From: Stramenopiles sp. TOSAG23-2
Taxonomy: Eukaryota > Sar
Length of the DNA: 28,388 nt
Direction of reading: 5' to 3'
Assembly (NCBI GenBank): GCA_900128395.1
Contig: LT649402.1
Location: 1-28,388 of the forward strand
Shown one piece after another: positions 19,865-28,388 of this stretch. How positions within the stretch are numbered: the stretch's first letter is position 1; each line of letters begins with the position of its first letter. A program made the translations under genes and the position numbers. The notes beneath the pieces are model-generated. The model was not told the origin of the DNA. It worked only from the letters and a program-made list of their open reading frames with translations, and made no database searches.

Positions 19865-20056
19865 ACTTGGTCTAGCACGGTTGTATTGGATACCCCCCCT
19901 CCCCATTAGGACTTCCTTTTGTCTTGTAATAGATAATATTTAATCAATATTCTCAAAAAAGAGAATATTCTTAACACATTATAGTATATTATTTATTTTA
20001 AAAGTATTTGTTGGTCAAGCAAGTATACCCCCACCATAATGTCATTCTGTTTGTGT

Positions 20057-20132
20057 GATATCACCTGATAGGACATTCTGATGCATAGAAAATCTATGTC
20101 GAAGATAATTCTTTTGCAGTGGAATCCACAAT
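20057..20132. repeat. 76-bp direct repeat, copy 1
   Basis: Matches 20536-20611 with three mismatches. It contains the stems CATAGA/TCTATG and GTGG/CCAC. On the minus strand it covers the last 13 codons and the 3' flank of the small Cys-rich ORF at 20094-20312. Confidence 0.85.
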
Positions 20133-20312
20133 GTCTGCACCTATGTGTGATAAGCTTGCGTATATTTGTTCTATATAACATGATTTACACAAGGGAAAAT
20201 TATGATATGCATGCGTTCCTTCGTTTGAACATGATGTATGGGAACAACGCGGGTTGTTGGTGGTTCCTGTGTGTGTGTATGTGTGTGTTTCAGATGATCT
20301 AGATGTATCCAT
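20094..20312 (-). CDS. Small cysteine-rich ORF, possible last exon
   Basis: A 72-codon frame. After a Thr/His-rich start encoded by a (CA)n-like tract, it reads as a plausible zinc-binding module: CSHTSC, then 12 residues, then CKSCY, giving C-x4-C-x12-C-x2-C. It ends DSTAKELSST. The spacing is reminiscent of small Cys/His repeats in algal and protist proteins, but no family is established. The ACACACAG stretch before GGAACC near 20272 looks like a splice acceptor, so the real exon may start there and the upstream part of the gene may be lost or unrecognised. The 3' end is duplicated at 20536-20611, where two of three changes are synonymous in this frame. It could be a gene fragment. Confidence 0.4.
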   Translation of the reverse strand: MDTSRSSETHTYTHTGTTNNPRCSHTSCSNEGTHAYHNFPLCKSCYIEQIYASLSHIGADIVDSTAKELSST

Positions 20313-20401
20313 TTATGGTATGTCTTTTTGATATATGTTTACTATAAAATAAATATTTTTTTATATATTTCCTATATATCGAGATGGGTGTAGACAGAAA
20401 G

Positions 20402-20481
20402 TTCGTAAAGTTTTTTACGAATTATTTTTCAGGTATTCTGTCGGTGTTCGTAACTGTCGGTGTTCGTAATGTCTTACGAAC
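20402..20481. repeat. Cluster of TTCGTAA palindromes
   Basis: TTCGTAAA (20402-20409) pairs with TTTACGAA (20414-20421), and GTTCGTAA (20462-20469) pairs with TTACGAAC (20474-20481), each with a 4-nt loop. A third GTTCGTAA lies near 20446 within a tandem CTGTCGGTGTTCGTAA unit. The shared heptamer suggests a repeated protein-binding or hairpin motif. Confidence 0.7.
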
Positions 20482-20535
20482 TCATCTGTTGTTTTATTAT
20501 TGCATACTTATTACCTTGTCTTTATTTTTACTTGC

Positions 20536-20611
20536 GATATCACCTGATAGGACATTCTGATGCATAGAAAATCTATGTCGAAGACAATTCTTCTGCGGTG
20601 GAATCCACAAT
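20536..20611. repeat. 76-bp direct repeat, copy 2
   Basis: Second copy of the 20057-20132 block. On the minus strand the tail reads DSTAEELSST and stop. Upstream the frame is open only about five more codons, to a TAA, so this copy is a truncated 3' end. Confidence 0.85.
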
Positions 20612-20681
20612 AAGCAAAGTGAATTTTATAATAGGTTATATCTATATGTCGTCACCCCACGCTTTTTCTTTTTACAATACT

Positions 20682-20841
20682 TATACCCTCTGATACTCAC
20701 CAATCGTCTGTGGTGATATCGCATGAGCTGTCGTAACACAGTAAGTGACGACTTTGCGTCGAATTCATTCGTCGCTTTCAATTTGAGGGTATAGTCATAC
20801 GGACCACCCTGGTAACTTTTTAGATCTTTTACAAAGATCTA
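20682..20841 (+). other. Structured intergenic segment, possible non-coding RNA
   Basis: TATACCCTC (20682-20690) pairs with GAGGGTATA (20785-20793). It encloses a further CTGTG/CACAG stem (20708-20712 with 20737-20741). Downstream, TAGATCTTT (20821-20829) pairs with AAAGATCTA (20833-20841) around TAC. Composition is less AT-biased than in the flanks. No known RNA family was recognised. Confidence 0.3.
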
Positions 20842-21753
20842 CCGTTTCTTTATGTTTGTCGTAAGGGTTTTCATTTTTGAAAGAGTTTTCTGGGGTGTGT
20901 TTTAAGAACAAAGGGTAATTGGCCTTGGTTGGTTCTACGAATTCATCAAAATTATATCAACACAGAGGAGTGTTCAAGGAAGAAATTGGGTAGTCAATGT
21001 ATATATATATATATAAATGGGATAGATTTACCCTTCGTATCTGTGTCTTAAGAAATTGGGTAGTCAATGTAGATCCAAATTCATAAAAACTTTTTACTTG
21101 CATGCCCAAAAAACGAAAAAAAATTAATTAAAAAATATAAAAATCAATATTATGAAACATATGTATGGTTTCAAAATTTGAGAACTCATAGTGATGGCAA
21201 TGCATGCCAACCAATGAGAATTATTTATGTATCAGACAGAAATAAAAAATATATATGAAAAAAAAGGCCGTAGAACGGCAATATTCCAAAGTTTGTATTA
21301 TGTGCAATTTGGATTAAGAAAAGTATATTAATGCAGGAAAAAAATCATATACGTGAGTTAAAAATTATTAAATAATGTAAGAATAATAAGTTTTATACTA
21401 AATTTTAAGTAGTTTTGATAGGAGCCCCTAGCATAGAATTGGCCCCAGCACGAACATCTGTCTCTCACTCTTTTAAAATTTTATCATTTTATCATACGCA
21501 CACACACGTAAAATATCGAATAATGTAAATGTACTCTCGCTCTTTGATGCGGCCCAGGGGAGTGTATATGAGAACCCAAAAAAATATCCTCCCCAAAAAC
21601 CAAACCTACATTACACCATTGTACAAATCAAATTCTCTCTCATGAATACGTCGTACCAAAAAAATATATTACGAGTCGTATATATATATATATATCATAT
21701 AAAAAGCATAGGCATAATATATTACGACGTATTAAAAAAGGTATGTTTCTCTT
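20842..21753. other. Intergenic region, no gene seen
   Basis: About 0.9 kb, mostly AT-rich, with an (AT)n run at 21000-21015, the 22-bp repeats listed separately and a (TA)n tract near 21679-21695. No coding or RNA gene is supported. Confidence 0.3.
20980..21071. repeat. 22-bp direct repeats 70 bp apart
   Basis: The 22 bases beginning AAGAAATTGGGTAGTC occur at 20980-21001 and again at 21050-21071. Between them lie an (AT)n run and about 35 bases of unique sequence. This looks like a local slippage duplication or the flank of a tiny insertion. Confidence 0.7.
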
Positions 21754-23948
21754 CTACATCTTTCCTTGTTTTTCTTTCTGTGCTTCTTCTTTCCCTTCTT
21801 CATCAACTGTGCGTAATAATCTTGATGAATACGTTGGCCCAGTGAATCCACCTTCCATTGCCATATCCAATACTTTAGCATTATCACTTGTACCAGAATC
21901 TTGTACTTTTCCAATATTATCTAAATAATTTTGATATACTTCTTCCCTAATTTCATCTTTATAAGTTGCCGTATGATCCCTCCCACGCCCTTTCCATGCA
22001 TATTGGTTCCTAACAAGGCCACCTGGCAAAGCACCAGTATGTTTACCATCTTTGTAAGTCATAACACCACTTACAAATGTGTATTTGTAACCATCAACGG
22101 TTTGGTACCACCTTGGTGCATTAGCAGGCAAATCGTTTTTATATTCATAAGGATTAATTTTTAAGTTTTGATAATCAACAACATTAATATCAGCTTTCAT
22201 TCCAACTTCCAACGTACCACGATCTAATAAACCAACTGTACGTGCCGTATCATGTGTATGCTTCTTCACGGCAAGTTCAATTGGGATAGTCCCACTTCCA
22301 CGTTTCCTATCCCTAGCCCAATGCGTTAACATGTATGTAGATGCAACAGCGTCTTGAAACAACGCAAGATGTGCACCAGCATCTGAAATGCCCGGTACAA
22401 CAAAATCTTGCATAAGCCAATCTTTCGTGACTTCGTAGCTTCCTTCATAATATGCTTCCATTGGCCTCCACAATTGCCCATGTCCATCATACGCATTCAA
22501 TTGATCATACATGACTTCAACGAATCTTTTACCTGTTCTTTTGCTAATATTTAAAACAGAATGTTCTGGACCTGGTTCGAAATCAAAATCATCATTAATT
22601 ACATATGTCCAACCCATAAATTCTTCTCCATACCAAAATTGTTGCACAACTTTGCTTAAACGTGTCGTACCATTGGCTATTTCATCCATTTCACTTAAAA
22701 TGGATTTGCGGATATTTGGATCGCTTAAAGCTTTCATTCTTTGTTCACGGGGTACATCATCCCCAGCAACACCTCGGAATGTTTTTGTCCTTCGGAAATA
22801 GTTTGAGCGCGAATCCCAGTTTGTAATCATTGCTTGGGAGCGAACGTAGGTTTGAAACGTTACATCAGTGCCAGCATCTTGCCATATTTTAATATGTCTG
22901 CCACCAGATTTATGCATATCATTTGCATCTTTCATATTGTTTTGTACCGCAGAAGATTTTAAAACTTTTACTCCATAATTTGAACCAATAAAACCAATAA
23001 CGTCCCTTTCCGACAGATAATGCCGGCGTTGTTTGCTGTTTTCACTTTTTCCTCCAGCAGGCGCAAAATCATCATACGATCTCATATCAGAAACCATTTG
23101 GTAAACACCGCCACCACCTTCAGCCATACCTTTACAAATCTCTGCCTGTTCATAATCAGTGGAACAAGTACCTGGAATTAATGTTCCATGTGTATCCCTA
23201 TGCCCTTGAAAACGGTTTGTACTAAATCCTAATGCACCAGCTTCAATTGCTTCTTTCACAGTTCGTTTCATCTTTTCAATATCAGAATCACTTACGTATG
23301 CTTTTGTTCTTCCACCTGGTTTATCCGTAGCATTGCAATCTTCTCCCATGCAATATGCTCGTAACGGTCCGTGTGAAATGAAAAAACCAATATCAAGTGC
23401 TAAAGGTCTACGTGCAACAGCATCTAAATATTCAGGGAAGCTTTCCCATTCCCAAGGCATTCCAACAGCAAGGGATTCATGTGGTATATCTTCAACACCT
23501 TCACATAAATCAATTGTCCAATCGCGCATACTTTTTCTGCATGGGGCAAAACCTACACCACAATTGCCACCAACACAAGTAGTCACCCCAGCGTTTGATG
23601 ATGGGCTTAATAACGGGTCCCAAAAGACTTGCCCATCAAAGTGTGTGCTGTATTATAATTATTATAATTATTTGTGTGTGTGTGTGTATGTGTGTTGTTA
23701 GTTGTTATAATATATGTGTGTGTGTGTTTATATATGTATTATATATATGATCAAGATCAAACGTACTGCATATCTACCCAACCAGGTAATACGTGCAAAC
23801 CGTTTACATCAATTGTTTCTTTTGCTTGTACGTTTAACGTTGTTCCTATAGCATATATTTTCCCATTTTTGATTGCCACATCACCAAGATATGGTTTCTT
23901 TCCTGTACCATCGACGATGGTGCCATTTTTTAATAATAAATCTGCCAT
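21754..23948 (-). CDS. N-acyl-D-amino-acid deacylase family amidohydrolase
   Basis: Two exons on the minus strand, 23948-23767 and 23647-21754, join in phase 2 to give 691 residues. The junction restores the metal-binding motif VDMHTHFDGQ (His61, His63), which neither exon encodes alone. Other family marks are the N-terminal amidohydrolase strand LLLKNGTIVDGTG, VTTCVGGNCGVGFAP (82-96) and GISDAGAHLALF with the probable catalytic Asp483; a C-terminal TVDGYKYTFVSGVMTYKDG rebuilds the small beta domain. Enzymes of this type hydrolyse N-acyl-D-amino acids or related amides in a metal-dependent TIM barrel. The exact substrate is not shown. The protein is longer than the common bacterial form of about 480-580 residues. 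No signal peptide, so cytosolic. It is divergent from the PDI gene. Confidence 0.88.
23648..23766 (-). other. Intron of the deacylase gene
   Basis: A 119-nt intron read on the minus strand from GTACGT to AATACAG, with an AACTAAC branch-point-like motif and a (CA)n-rich body. Removal is required to rebuild HTHFDG. Confidence 0.9.
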
Positions 23949-24726
23949 GTTTTATTGTTGTTGTTGTGTTATTCCTAATGATCTATCTTTGAAACGTATA
24001 TATACGTAGACGATGATAACGAGGACTAGAATACATACAGTAAATGCATCATCCTCTCTTTTAACTTACAACATATTTTATTTTATAAATGAATGAAGAA
24101 ATATTATTATGCGTGTGCCATTCTTTCCATCTTTGTTATTGTTGGCAAAACGAACAGAGATGGAGGAGCTTCATGCTATGCCCTTGCTAAACCACCATAT
24201 TTATTCCGTGGATACTCTGTCTAACGAATTATCAAAAATGTTTATCTCCCAGATCTCGTATACATCTCGCAGAGCACCTTAACCTAAAGTAAGGTTTTTT
24301 TTTAACTCACACAATCTGGAAAAAATTAGCTAATATTTAAGTGAAATTACCTGATGTATAATAATGAAATTTAAAGTAAAATTTAAAAAATCTCGAAAGG
24401 ACGAAAGCGGAAATTTGTTGTAAAGTAATACCTGCTGTGTCGATACTTCCGCCACTAAATGTTCAGAGCTTTTCCTAATAAAAATAATAGCGCCGCGTGT
24501 CGCATCATTTCTCTCCTCATCAAAGCCAATAAAAAAACATAGAATTATTATTATAAAAGAAAAAAGGGAAGAGCGATGATGTAGATGCAAAGGTACAATT
24601 AGAGTTTGAAAAGATTTATATATTTATTTAAATTTGCAAAAGAGAAGAAAATTATAAATATACATATATACTACTTATATATATATATAAAAAGAAACTA
24701 GAAAAAAACAAAAGAAAAAAAAAAAG
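23949..24726. other. Divergent promoter region of deacylase and PDI genes
   Basis: No gene is supported with confidence. An 86-codon frame on the minus strand (24330-24590) begins with a signal-peptide-like run, but has no recognisable domain. The segment 24110-24300 is of mixed composition with a small inverted repeat (CCTTA...TAAGG, 24278-24294) followed by a T-run. The 3' part is AT- and A-rich up to the PDI ATG. Confidence 0.3.
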
Positions 24727-26142
24727 ATGATAAAAAAAATTATTAATGTTATGGTAATATTCACATTATTAATATGTGTAACAAATGCTATTAATTTTAA
24801 ACAATGGAAAAATTGTAAGGCATGTACAGGTGCTGGATATGGATGGTGTCCAATTCGACGTATGTGTGGTGGTTTTGCAAATAAAAATTGCAGAGGTGAC
24901 CATACGGACAATGCAAAAACTGCAGATGAAGTTGCCGAGGAGGAAGAAGAAGAACGTAGGCGTTTAAAAGCACAACAAGAAGAAGATGCAAACTCCGATG
25001 TAGTAGCACTTACTGATGATACGTTTGATGATTATTTATCAAGCCATCCAGTTGCACTTGTTGAATTTTATGCACCATGGTGCGGCCATTGCAAAGCATT
25101 GAAACCAGCATACGAAGAGGCAGCGACTATCTTGAAAAAAGAAGGTAGTAAAGCAGTCATGGTCAAAGTTGATGCAACTGCTGAAAGAAAAATTGCTCAA
25201 GAACATGGTGTTAGTGGTTTTCCAACAATACAATTTTTCAGAGATGGAGAAATGGAAGAACCATATGAAGGTGGGAGAGATACATATGATTTGGTAGATT
25301 TCATGAGAGAAAAAGCAGCGGAAGCTAGTAAACCACGACCAAAATTACCGCGTGTTGTTAGTTTCAATATGAACATTGCCAACAGTTTGTTGAAACATAA
25401 AGTGAAACGCCAATTGATGATTTTCGCAAATAAAAAACAATTAGCATCAATTCAAGATGAATTAGATAAAGCTGGTGAAATTTTGAGTAATGATGGGCCA
25501 AATATGTTAATTTTAACATTAGATACTACGGATAGTTCATTGAATCCAGTAATCAAACGTTTCGAAGTGAAATTACGTACCAAAGGACCGATTTATCGTG
25601 TTGCAGATTCCAGTGGTGTTGGTGGATTACAAGCATTGCAACCAAAAAATTTCAAAGATGGTGAGAAACAAAAAGGATTAACTGCAGCAGATTTTGTACA
25701 ATTATGCCAAGATTTCATGGATGGAGGATTCGGACGTATATTACGAAGTGCTGCACGTGTACCTACACCATATATTGGTAAAAAAGGCAAAGAGTTAATT
25801 GGAAAACATTTTGTGAAAAAAGTATTGGATGATGATAAAAATGATGCAATCGTCTTTTTTTACATGCCTGGATGTGGTCATTGCAAAAAATTAAAGCCAG
25901 AATACAAAAAAGTTGCAAGTTACATGCCAATTGATTATCCAAATGTGAAATTTTTCACTATTGATGGTACTTCGAATGAAGTCGAAAGTTCACCAGTAGC
26001 TGGTTATCCAACAGTTTATTTCTATCCTGCTGGTGATAAACGCAATCCAGAAGTTGTTGATGTAAGAGATGAAAAAGGATTAAGACGTTTCATTGCAAGC
26101 CGTGCAACAAATTTTGATAATACAGGAAAGACTGAATTGTAA
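24727..26142 (+). CDS. Protein disulfide isomerase with N-terminal PSI-like domain
   Basis: The 471-residue product carries a signal peptide (IINVMVIFTLLICVTNA), then a small Cys-rich PSI/plexin-like domain at about 26-58 (CKACTGAGYGWC, MCGG, NC), an acidic/basic helical linker at 64-92, a thioredoxin domain with active site PWCGHCK (Cys119, Cys122), a non-catalytic b-type domain at about 208-345, and a second thioredoxin domain with PGCGHCK (Cys383, Cys386). It ends in KTEL, a KDEL-type ER-retrieval signal. PDIs form and shuffle disulfides in the ER, which fits the Cys-rich surface protein nearby, although that link is only suggestive. The Trp normally just before the second CGHC is Gly here, which may alter that site. 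The signal peptide supports this start. Confidence 0.93.
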   Translation: MIKKIINVMVIFTLLICVTNAINFKQWKNCKACTGAGYGWCPIRRMCGGFANKNCRGDHTDNAKTADEVAEEEEEERRRLKAQQEEDANSDVVALTDDTFDDYLSSHPVALVEFYAPWCGHCKALKPAYEEAATILKKEGSKAVMVKVDATAERKIAQEHGVSGFPTIQFFRDGEMEEPYEGGRDTYDLVDFMREKAAEASKPRPKLPRVVSFNMNIANSLLKHKVKRQLMIFANKKQLASIQDELDKAGEILSNDGPNMLILTLDTTDSSLNPVIKRFEVKLRTKGPIYRVADSSGVGGLQALQPKNFKDGEKQKGLTAADFVQLCQDFMDGGFGRILRSAARVPTPYIGKKGKELIGKHFVKKVLDDDKNDAIVFFYMPGCGHCKKLKPEYKKVASYMPIDYPNVKFFTIDGTSNEVESSPVAGYPTVYFYPAGDKRNPEVVDVRDEKGLRRFIASRATNFDNTGKTEL

Positions 26143-26536
26143 AAAAAAACGATATATTATATTTATATTTTTTATATTACACGAGAAGGAAAAGTGCAAA
26201 AGAAGTGTGTGTGTGTGTGTTGTGAGTGTAAAAGTTTCTATTATTATATATATATAGTAATATATTATTTGAACTTTTATCTTCTTGATTTATTATTATT
26301 ATTATTTCTAATTCTTATATTACCTATTAATAAATTATACAACATAAATATAGATAACACATATAGCATCTAATTAATCAAAAATTGACATAAAACATAA
26401 TACTATTACTATTTATCACGATATAGAACAATAAGTAATAAATACCACAACGTAATACGCATATATATATATACATTTACGTACACACACACTATTATTT
26501 TCATAAAAATATATTTAATATTTAATTAATAAATAA
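26143..26536. other. AT-rich intergenic region, no gene seen
   Basis: The 394-base spacer holds a (GT)n run at 26204-26221, a TTA-repeat near 26290-26304 and AT-rich DNA up to the next ATG. No gene or RNA is visible. Confidence 0.3.
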
Positions 26537-27193
26537 ATGAATTTATACAAGAATAGACGAGATGATTATGTTAGAAAACGACTACAGTTTGATATAGATA
26601 CTATTTTGATTTATCGAATATTTGCGACTTTTTTTTTATTATGGCAAACATATGCATCAATACAATTTCAACCTTACACGTTTTACCATATGTACACAAA
26701 TTGGACTCTGTTTTTAACAACAATATTTTATTGCATGATATTATATGACGATATTTTTGATGTGAAATATCAATGGTTTCATTCATTATTATTCAAAATG
26801 AATATTGTATTGATAAATGCTACTTCAATAGTAGTTTTTTTTTATTGGGTAACAGGTGCAAATGATTTTGCTAAAGCACCATGGTTAATGTTTGCAAACC
26901 ATTCATGGACGATGTTTACAACACCATTTGAAATGTTATTGTCATCTAATTCAAAACATCTCACGATGAAGCATTATTATCAATATTTTGTATTATTTCA
27001 TTTTTCATGGTGCTTTGGCCTTTTGCCATATCATAACCCATATAAATTACCAATTTCATTCCAAGAAAAACCAATTGGGAGTACATTGCTTGTATTGATC
27101 ACAAGCATTGTTTTTTCTGTTATACATTATGTATATTTAAAATTTTTTAGAAATGTCAATAACGTCATCAATAAAAAAAAGAAAGATCAATAA
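26537..27193 (+). CDS. AIG1/FAR-17a or rolling-stone-like integral membrane protein
   Basis: The 218-residue product has five or six membrane segments and a basic C terminus (NKKKKDQ). The stretch YHMYTNWTLFLTTIFYCMIL near residues 50-70 resembles the F-T-x-W-x-x-L-x-T-x-Y-F motif shared by AIG1/ADTRP (FAR-17a) and rolling-stone proteins. VVFFYWVTG and HSWTMFTTPFEMLLS also sit where those families have their second and third helix motifs. AIG1/ADTRP proteins hydrolyse fatty-acid esters of hydroxy fatty acids using a Thr and a His; I cannot align those residues with confidence. The family call is moderate and the activity unproven. Confidence 0.5.
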   Translation: MNLYKNRRDDYVRKRLQFDIDTILIYRIFATFFLLWQTYASIQFQPYTFYHMYTNWTLFLTTIFYCMILYDDIFDVKYQWFHSLLFKMNIVLINATSIVVFFYWVTGANDFAKAPWLMFANHSWTMFTTPFEMLLSSNSKHLTMKHYYQYFVLFHFSWCFGLLPYHNPYKLPISFQEKPIGSTLLVLITSIVFSVIHYVYLKFFRNVNNVINKKKKDQ

Positions 27194-27428
27194 GAGGAAC
27201 ATAATAAAGAAAAAAAGGGAGGGAGAAGTGTGTGTGTGTAGATTAAAATGTGATTTTTATAATTTTGTCGGTCAATTTATTTTTTAGTACTTCGTAAAAA
27301 AATATTTTTTATAAAAACACCTGTAAATTTAGAGCGGATCCTCTCTATGTAAATTAGCTATCATATTGAATTATAAATGTATTATAGTCTAGTATATAAA
27401 TTATACCCCTCTCCTTTCCACGCAACAA

Positions 27429-28367
27429 TTATTTTGCTGTTCCAGCTACACCACCAGGATTTCCTCCTACTTGTGGTCCTTTTTGCATTGGTATTCCTTT
27501 ATTACCCATATGATATTCTTGTTGTTCCATTGCATCAGCTTCTATTATGGCATGCACAAAACTATACAAAGTACAAGATATGCATAAAAATATTGAAACA
27601 AGTAAACATACCCAATCAAGTAACTTCATTGTTGCACGCATATCTTTAATATCATTACTAGGAGTACTTTCTATGTTGCCATTAACAATATTTCCACGTT
27701 GAACTTCACCACGTTTATACGGAAGGAATACATATTTAATGCACCAACAACACCATATAATACGTGTTACAACTAACCATAAGCCAACAACACCTTCCCA
27801 TGCACCTGGATGTTGAAATAAATGTTCAGCAATCCATACAAATGTTCCAATTTCATAAAAAAACAAATGTGTACATATTAATTGAATATATTTTCCACTT
27901 GTAACAACATATCCAAAAAAAAATACACAAATACAATTAAATAAGATTGGTTCCCAATCCTCGTAATAATGTATTATTGTAAGAAAAAATGTTGATGCAA
28001 AGATCATTAAAACCGTCATAAATGGTTTTCGATAGTTTTCACCTTTCCACCATGCTAATCTTAAATTTTTATGCGTATCATACAATAAATAACTTGCACC
28101 AATTAAACATACCAGTGAATGGAAAAATACCATTTCATTATAATCCATAATAGAATCTTTTGGTACAAACAAGTGCAAACATGGCCAAAATACCAATGCA
28201 ATCACTAAAGCTTGTAAATTTAACCACGTTGCCCAGTATGCCTGATTTATATATCCTAAAAATTTCGAGCTAGCATCATTAAAATTATTGGTTATAACAT
28301 TATCACGGAATATATTATTAGAAGTTTGGATAGTAGCAGGTTGAAAACCATCTGGTAAACTGGACAT
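27429..28367 (-). CDS. Seven-segment membrane protein of unknown family
   Basis: The 312-residue product has about seven hydrophobic helices from residue 50 to 280, a hydrophilic N terminus of about 45 residues without a signal peptide, and a Gly/Pro-rich C-terminal tail (GGNPGGVAGTAK). Charged or aromatic residues inside helices, as in FFYEIGTFVWIAEHL and VVTRIIWCCWCIKYVF, recall TLC (TRAM/LAG1/CLN8) domain proteins, but the similarity is too weak for assignment. It converges with the AIG1-like gene, 235 bases apart. The start lies 21 bases from the window edge and gives a complete frame. Confidence 0.7.
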   Translation of the reverse strand: MSSLPDGFQPATIQTSNNIFRDNVITNNFNDASSKFLGYINQAYWATWLNLQALVIALVFWPCLHLFVPKDSIMDYNEMVFFHSLVCLIGASYLLYDTHKNLRLAWWKGENYRKPFMTVLMIFASTFFLTIIHYYEDWEPILFNCICVFFFGYVVTSGKYIQLICTHLFFYEIGTFVWIAEHLFQHPGAWEGVVGLWLVVTRIIWCCWCIKYVFLPYKRGEVQRGNIVNGNIESTPSNDIKDMRATMKLLDWVCLLVSIFLCISCTLYSFVHAIIEADAMEQQEYHMGNKGIPMQKGPQVGGNPGGVAGTAK

Positions 28368-28388
28368 TTTTTATATACCTCTACGGTA

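Noticed and set aside
20057-20611. Long terminal repeats or C/D snoRNA pair
   Set aside because: The 76-bp repeats lack TG...CA ends and retroelement coding between them, and no proper C and D boxes are present.
20821-20880. Resemblance to the U5 snRNA loop and Sm site
   Set aside because: The hairpin loop lacks the invariant GCCUUUUACU loop, and the surrounding stems do not match U5.
24330-24590. An 86-codon minus-strand frame with a signal-peptide-like start
   Set aside because: The hydrophobic start can arise from A/T-rich DNA; the rest shows no family features.

Overview
The window is nuclear DNA of a microbial eukaryote. It is strongly AT-rich with long homopolymer and dinucleotide runs, has monocistronic genes on both strands, and has spliceosomal introns with TACTAAC-like branch points and TATAG or ACAG acceptors. 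Asn- and Thr-homopolymer tracts occur in proteins, and one protein ends in an ER-retrieval tetrapeptide. The cysteine-rich ephrin-receptor-like membrane protein and the SPRY/SAM/CHAT/STAND protein suggest a protist, possibly of the SAR group such as a stramenopile. The lineage is an inference and stays open. No rRNA, tRNA, CRISPR array or bacterial-style operon was seen.

Layout. 1-3.2 kb: a stand-alone discoidin-like domain protein and an UNC93-like MFS transporter, both on +. 3.2-7.4 kb: a secreted right-handed beta-helix protein (-) and, divergent from it, a coiled-coil PHD-finger nuclear protein (+). 7.7-12.0 kb (-): a 1433-residue protein with the order Ig-like, SPRY, PH-like, SAM, CHAT protease, NB-ARC/STAND. 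It looks like an NLR-type immune or cell-death signalling protein and is the most notable gene here. 12.4-13.5 kb: an island with an orphan tyrosine recombinase catalytic domain and a small unidentified ORF. 14.4-19.9 kb (+): a spliced gene for a roughly 1518-residue surface protein (signal peptide, beta-helix, ephrin-receptor-like cysteine repeats, multipass C terminus). Its two apparent introns are built from six intron-like units separated by 3-9-nt in-frame islands. 20.0-21.7 kb: repeat- and palindrome-rich DNA with a small cysteine-rich ORF on - whose 3' end is duplicated. 21.75-23.95 kb (-): a two-exon N-acyl-D-amino-acid deacylase. 24.7-26.1 kb (+): a PSI-PDI fusion with a KTEL tail. 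26.5-28.4 kb: two polytopic membrane proteins, convergent.

The genes do not form one pathway. Several serve the secretory route or cell surface (both beta-helix proteins, the PDI, three multipass proteins). The CHAT/STAND protein and the recombinase island are the likely accessory elements.
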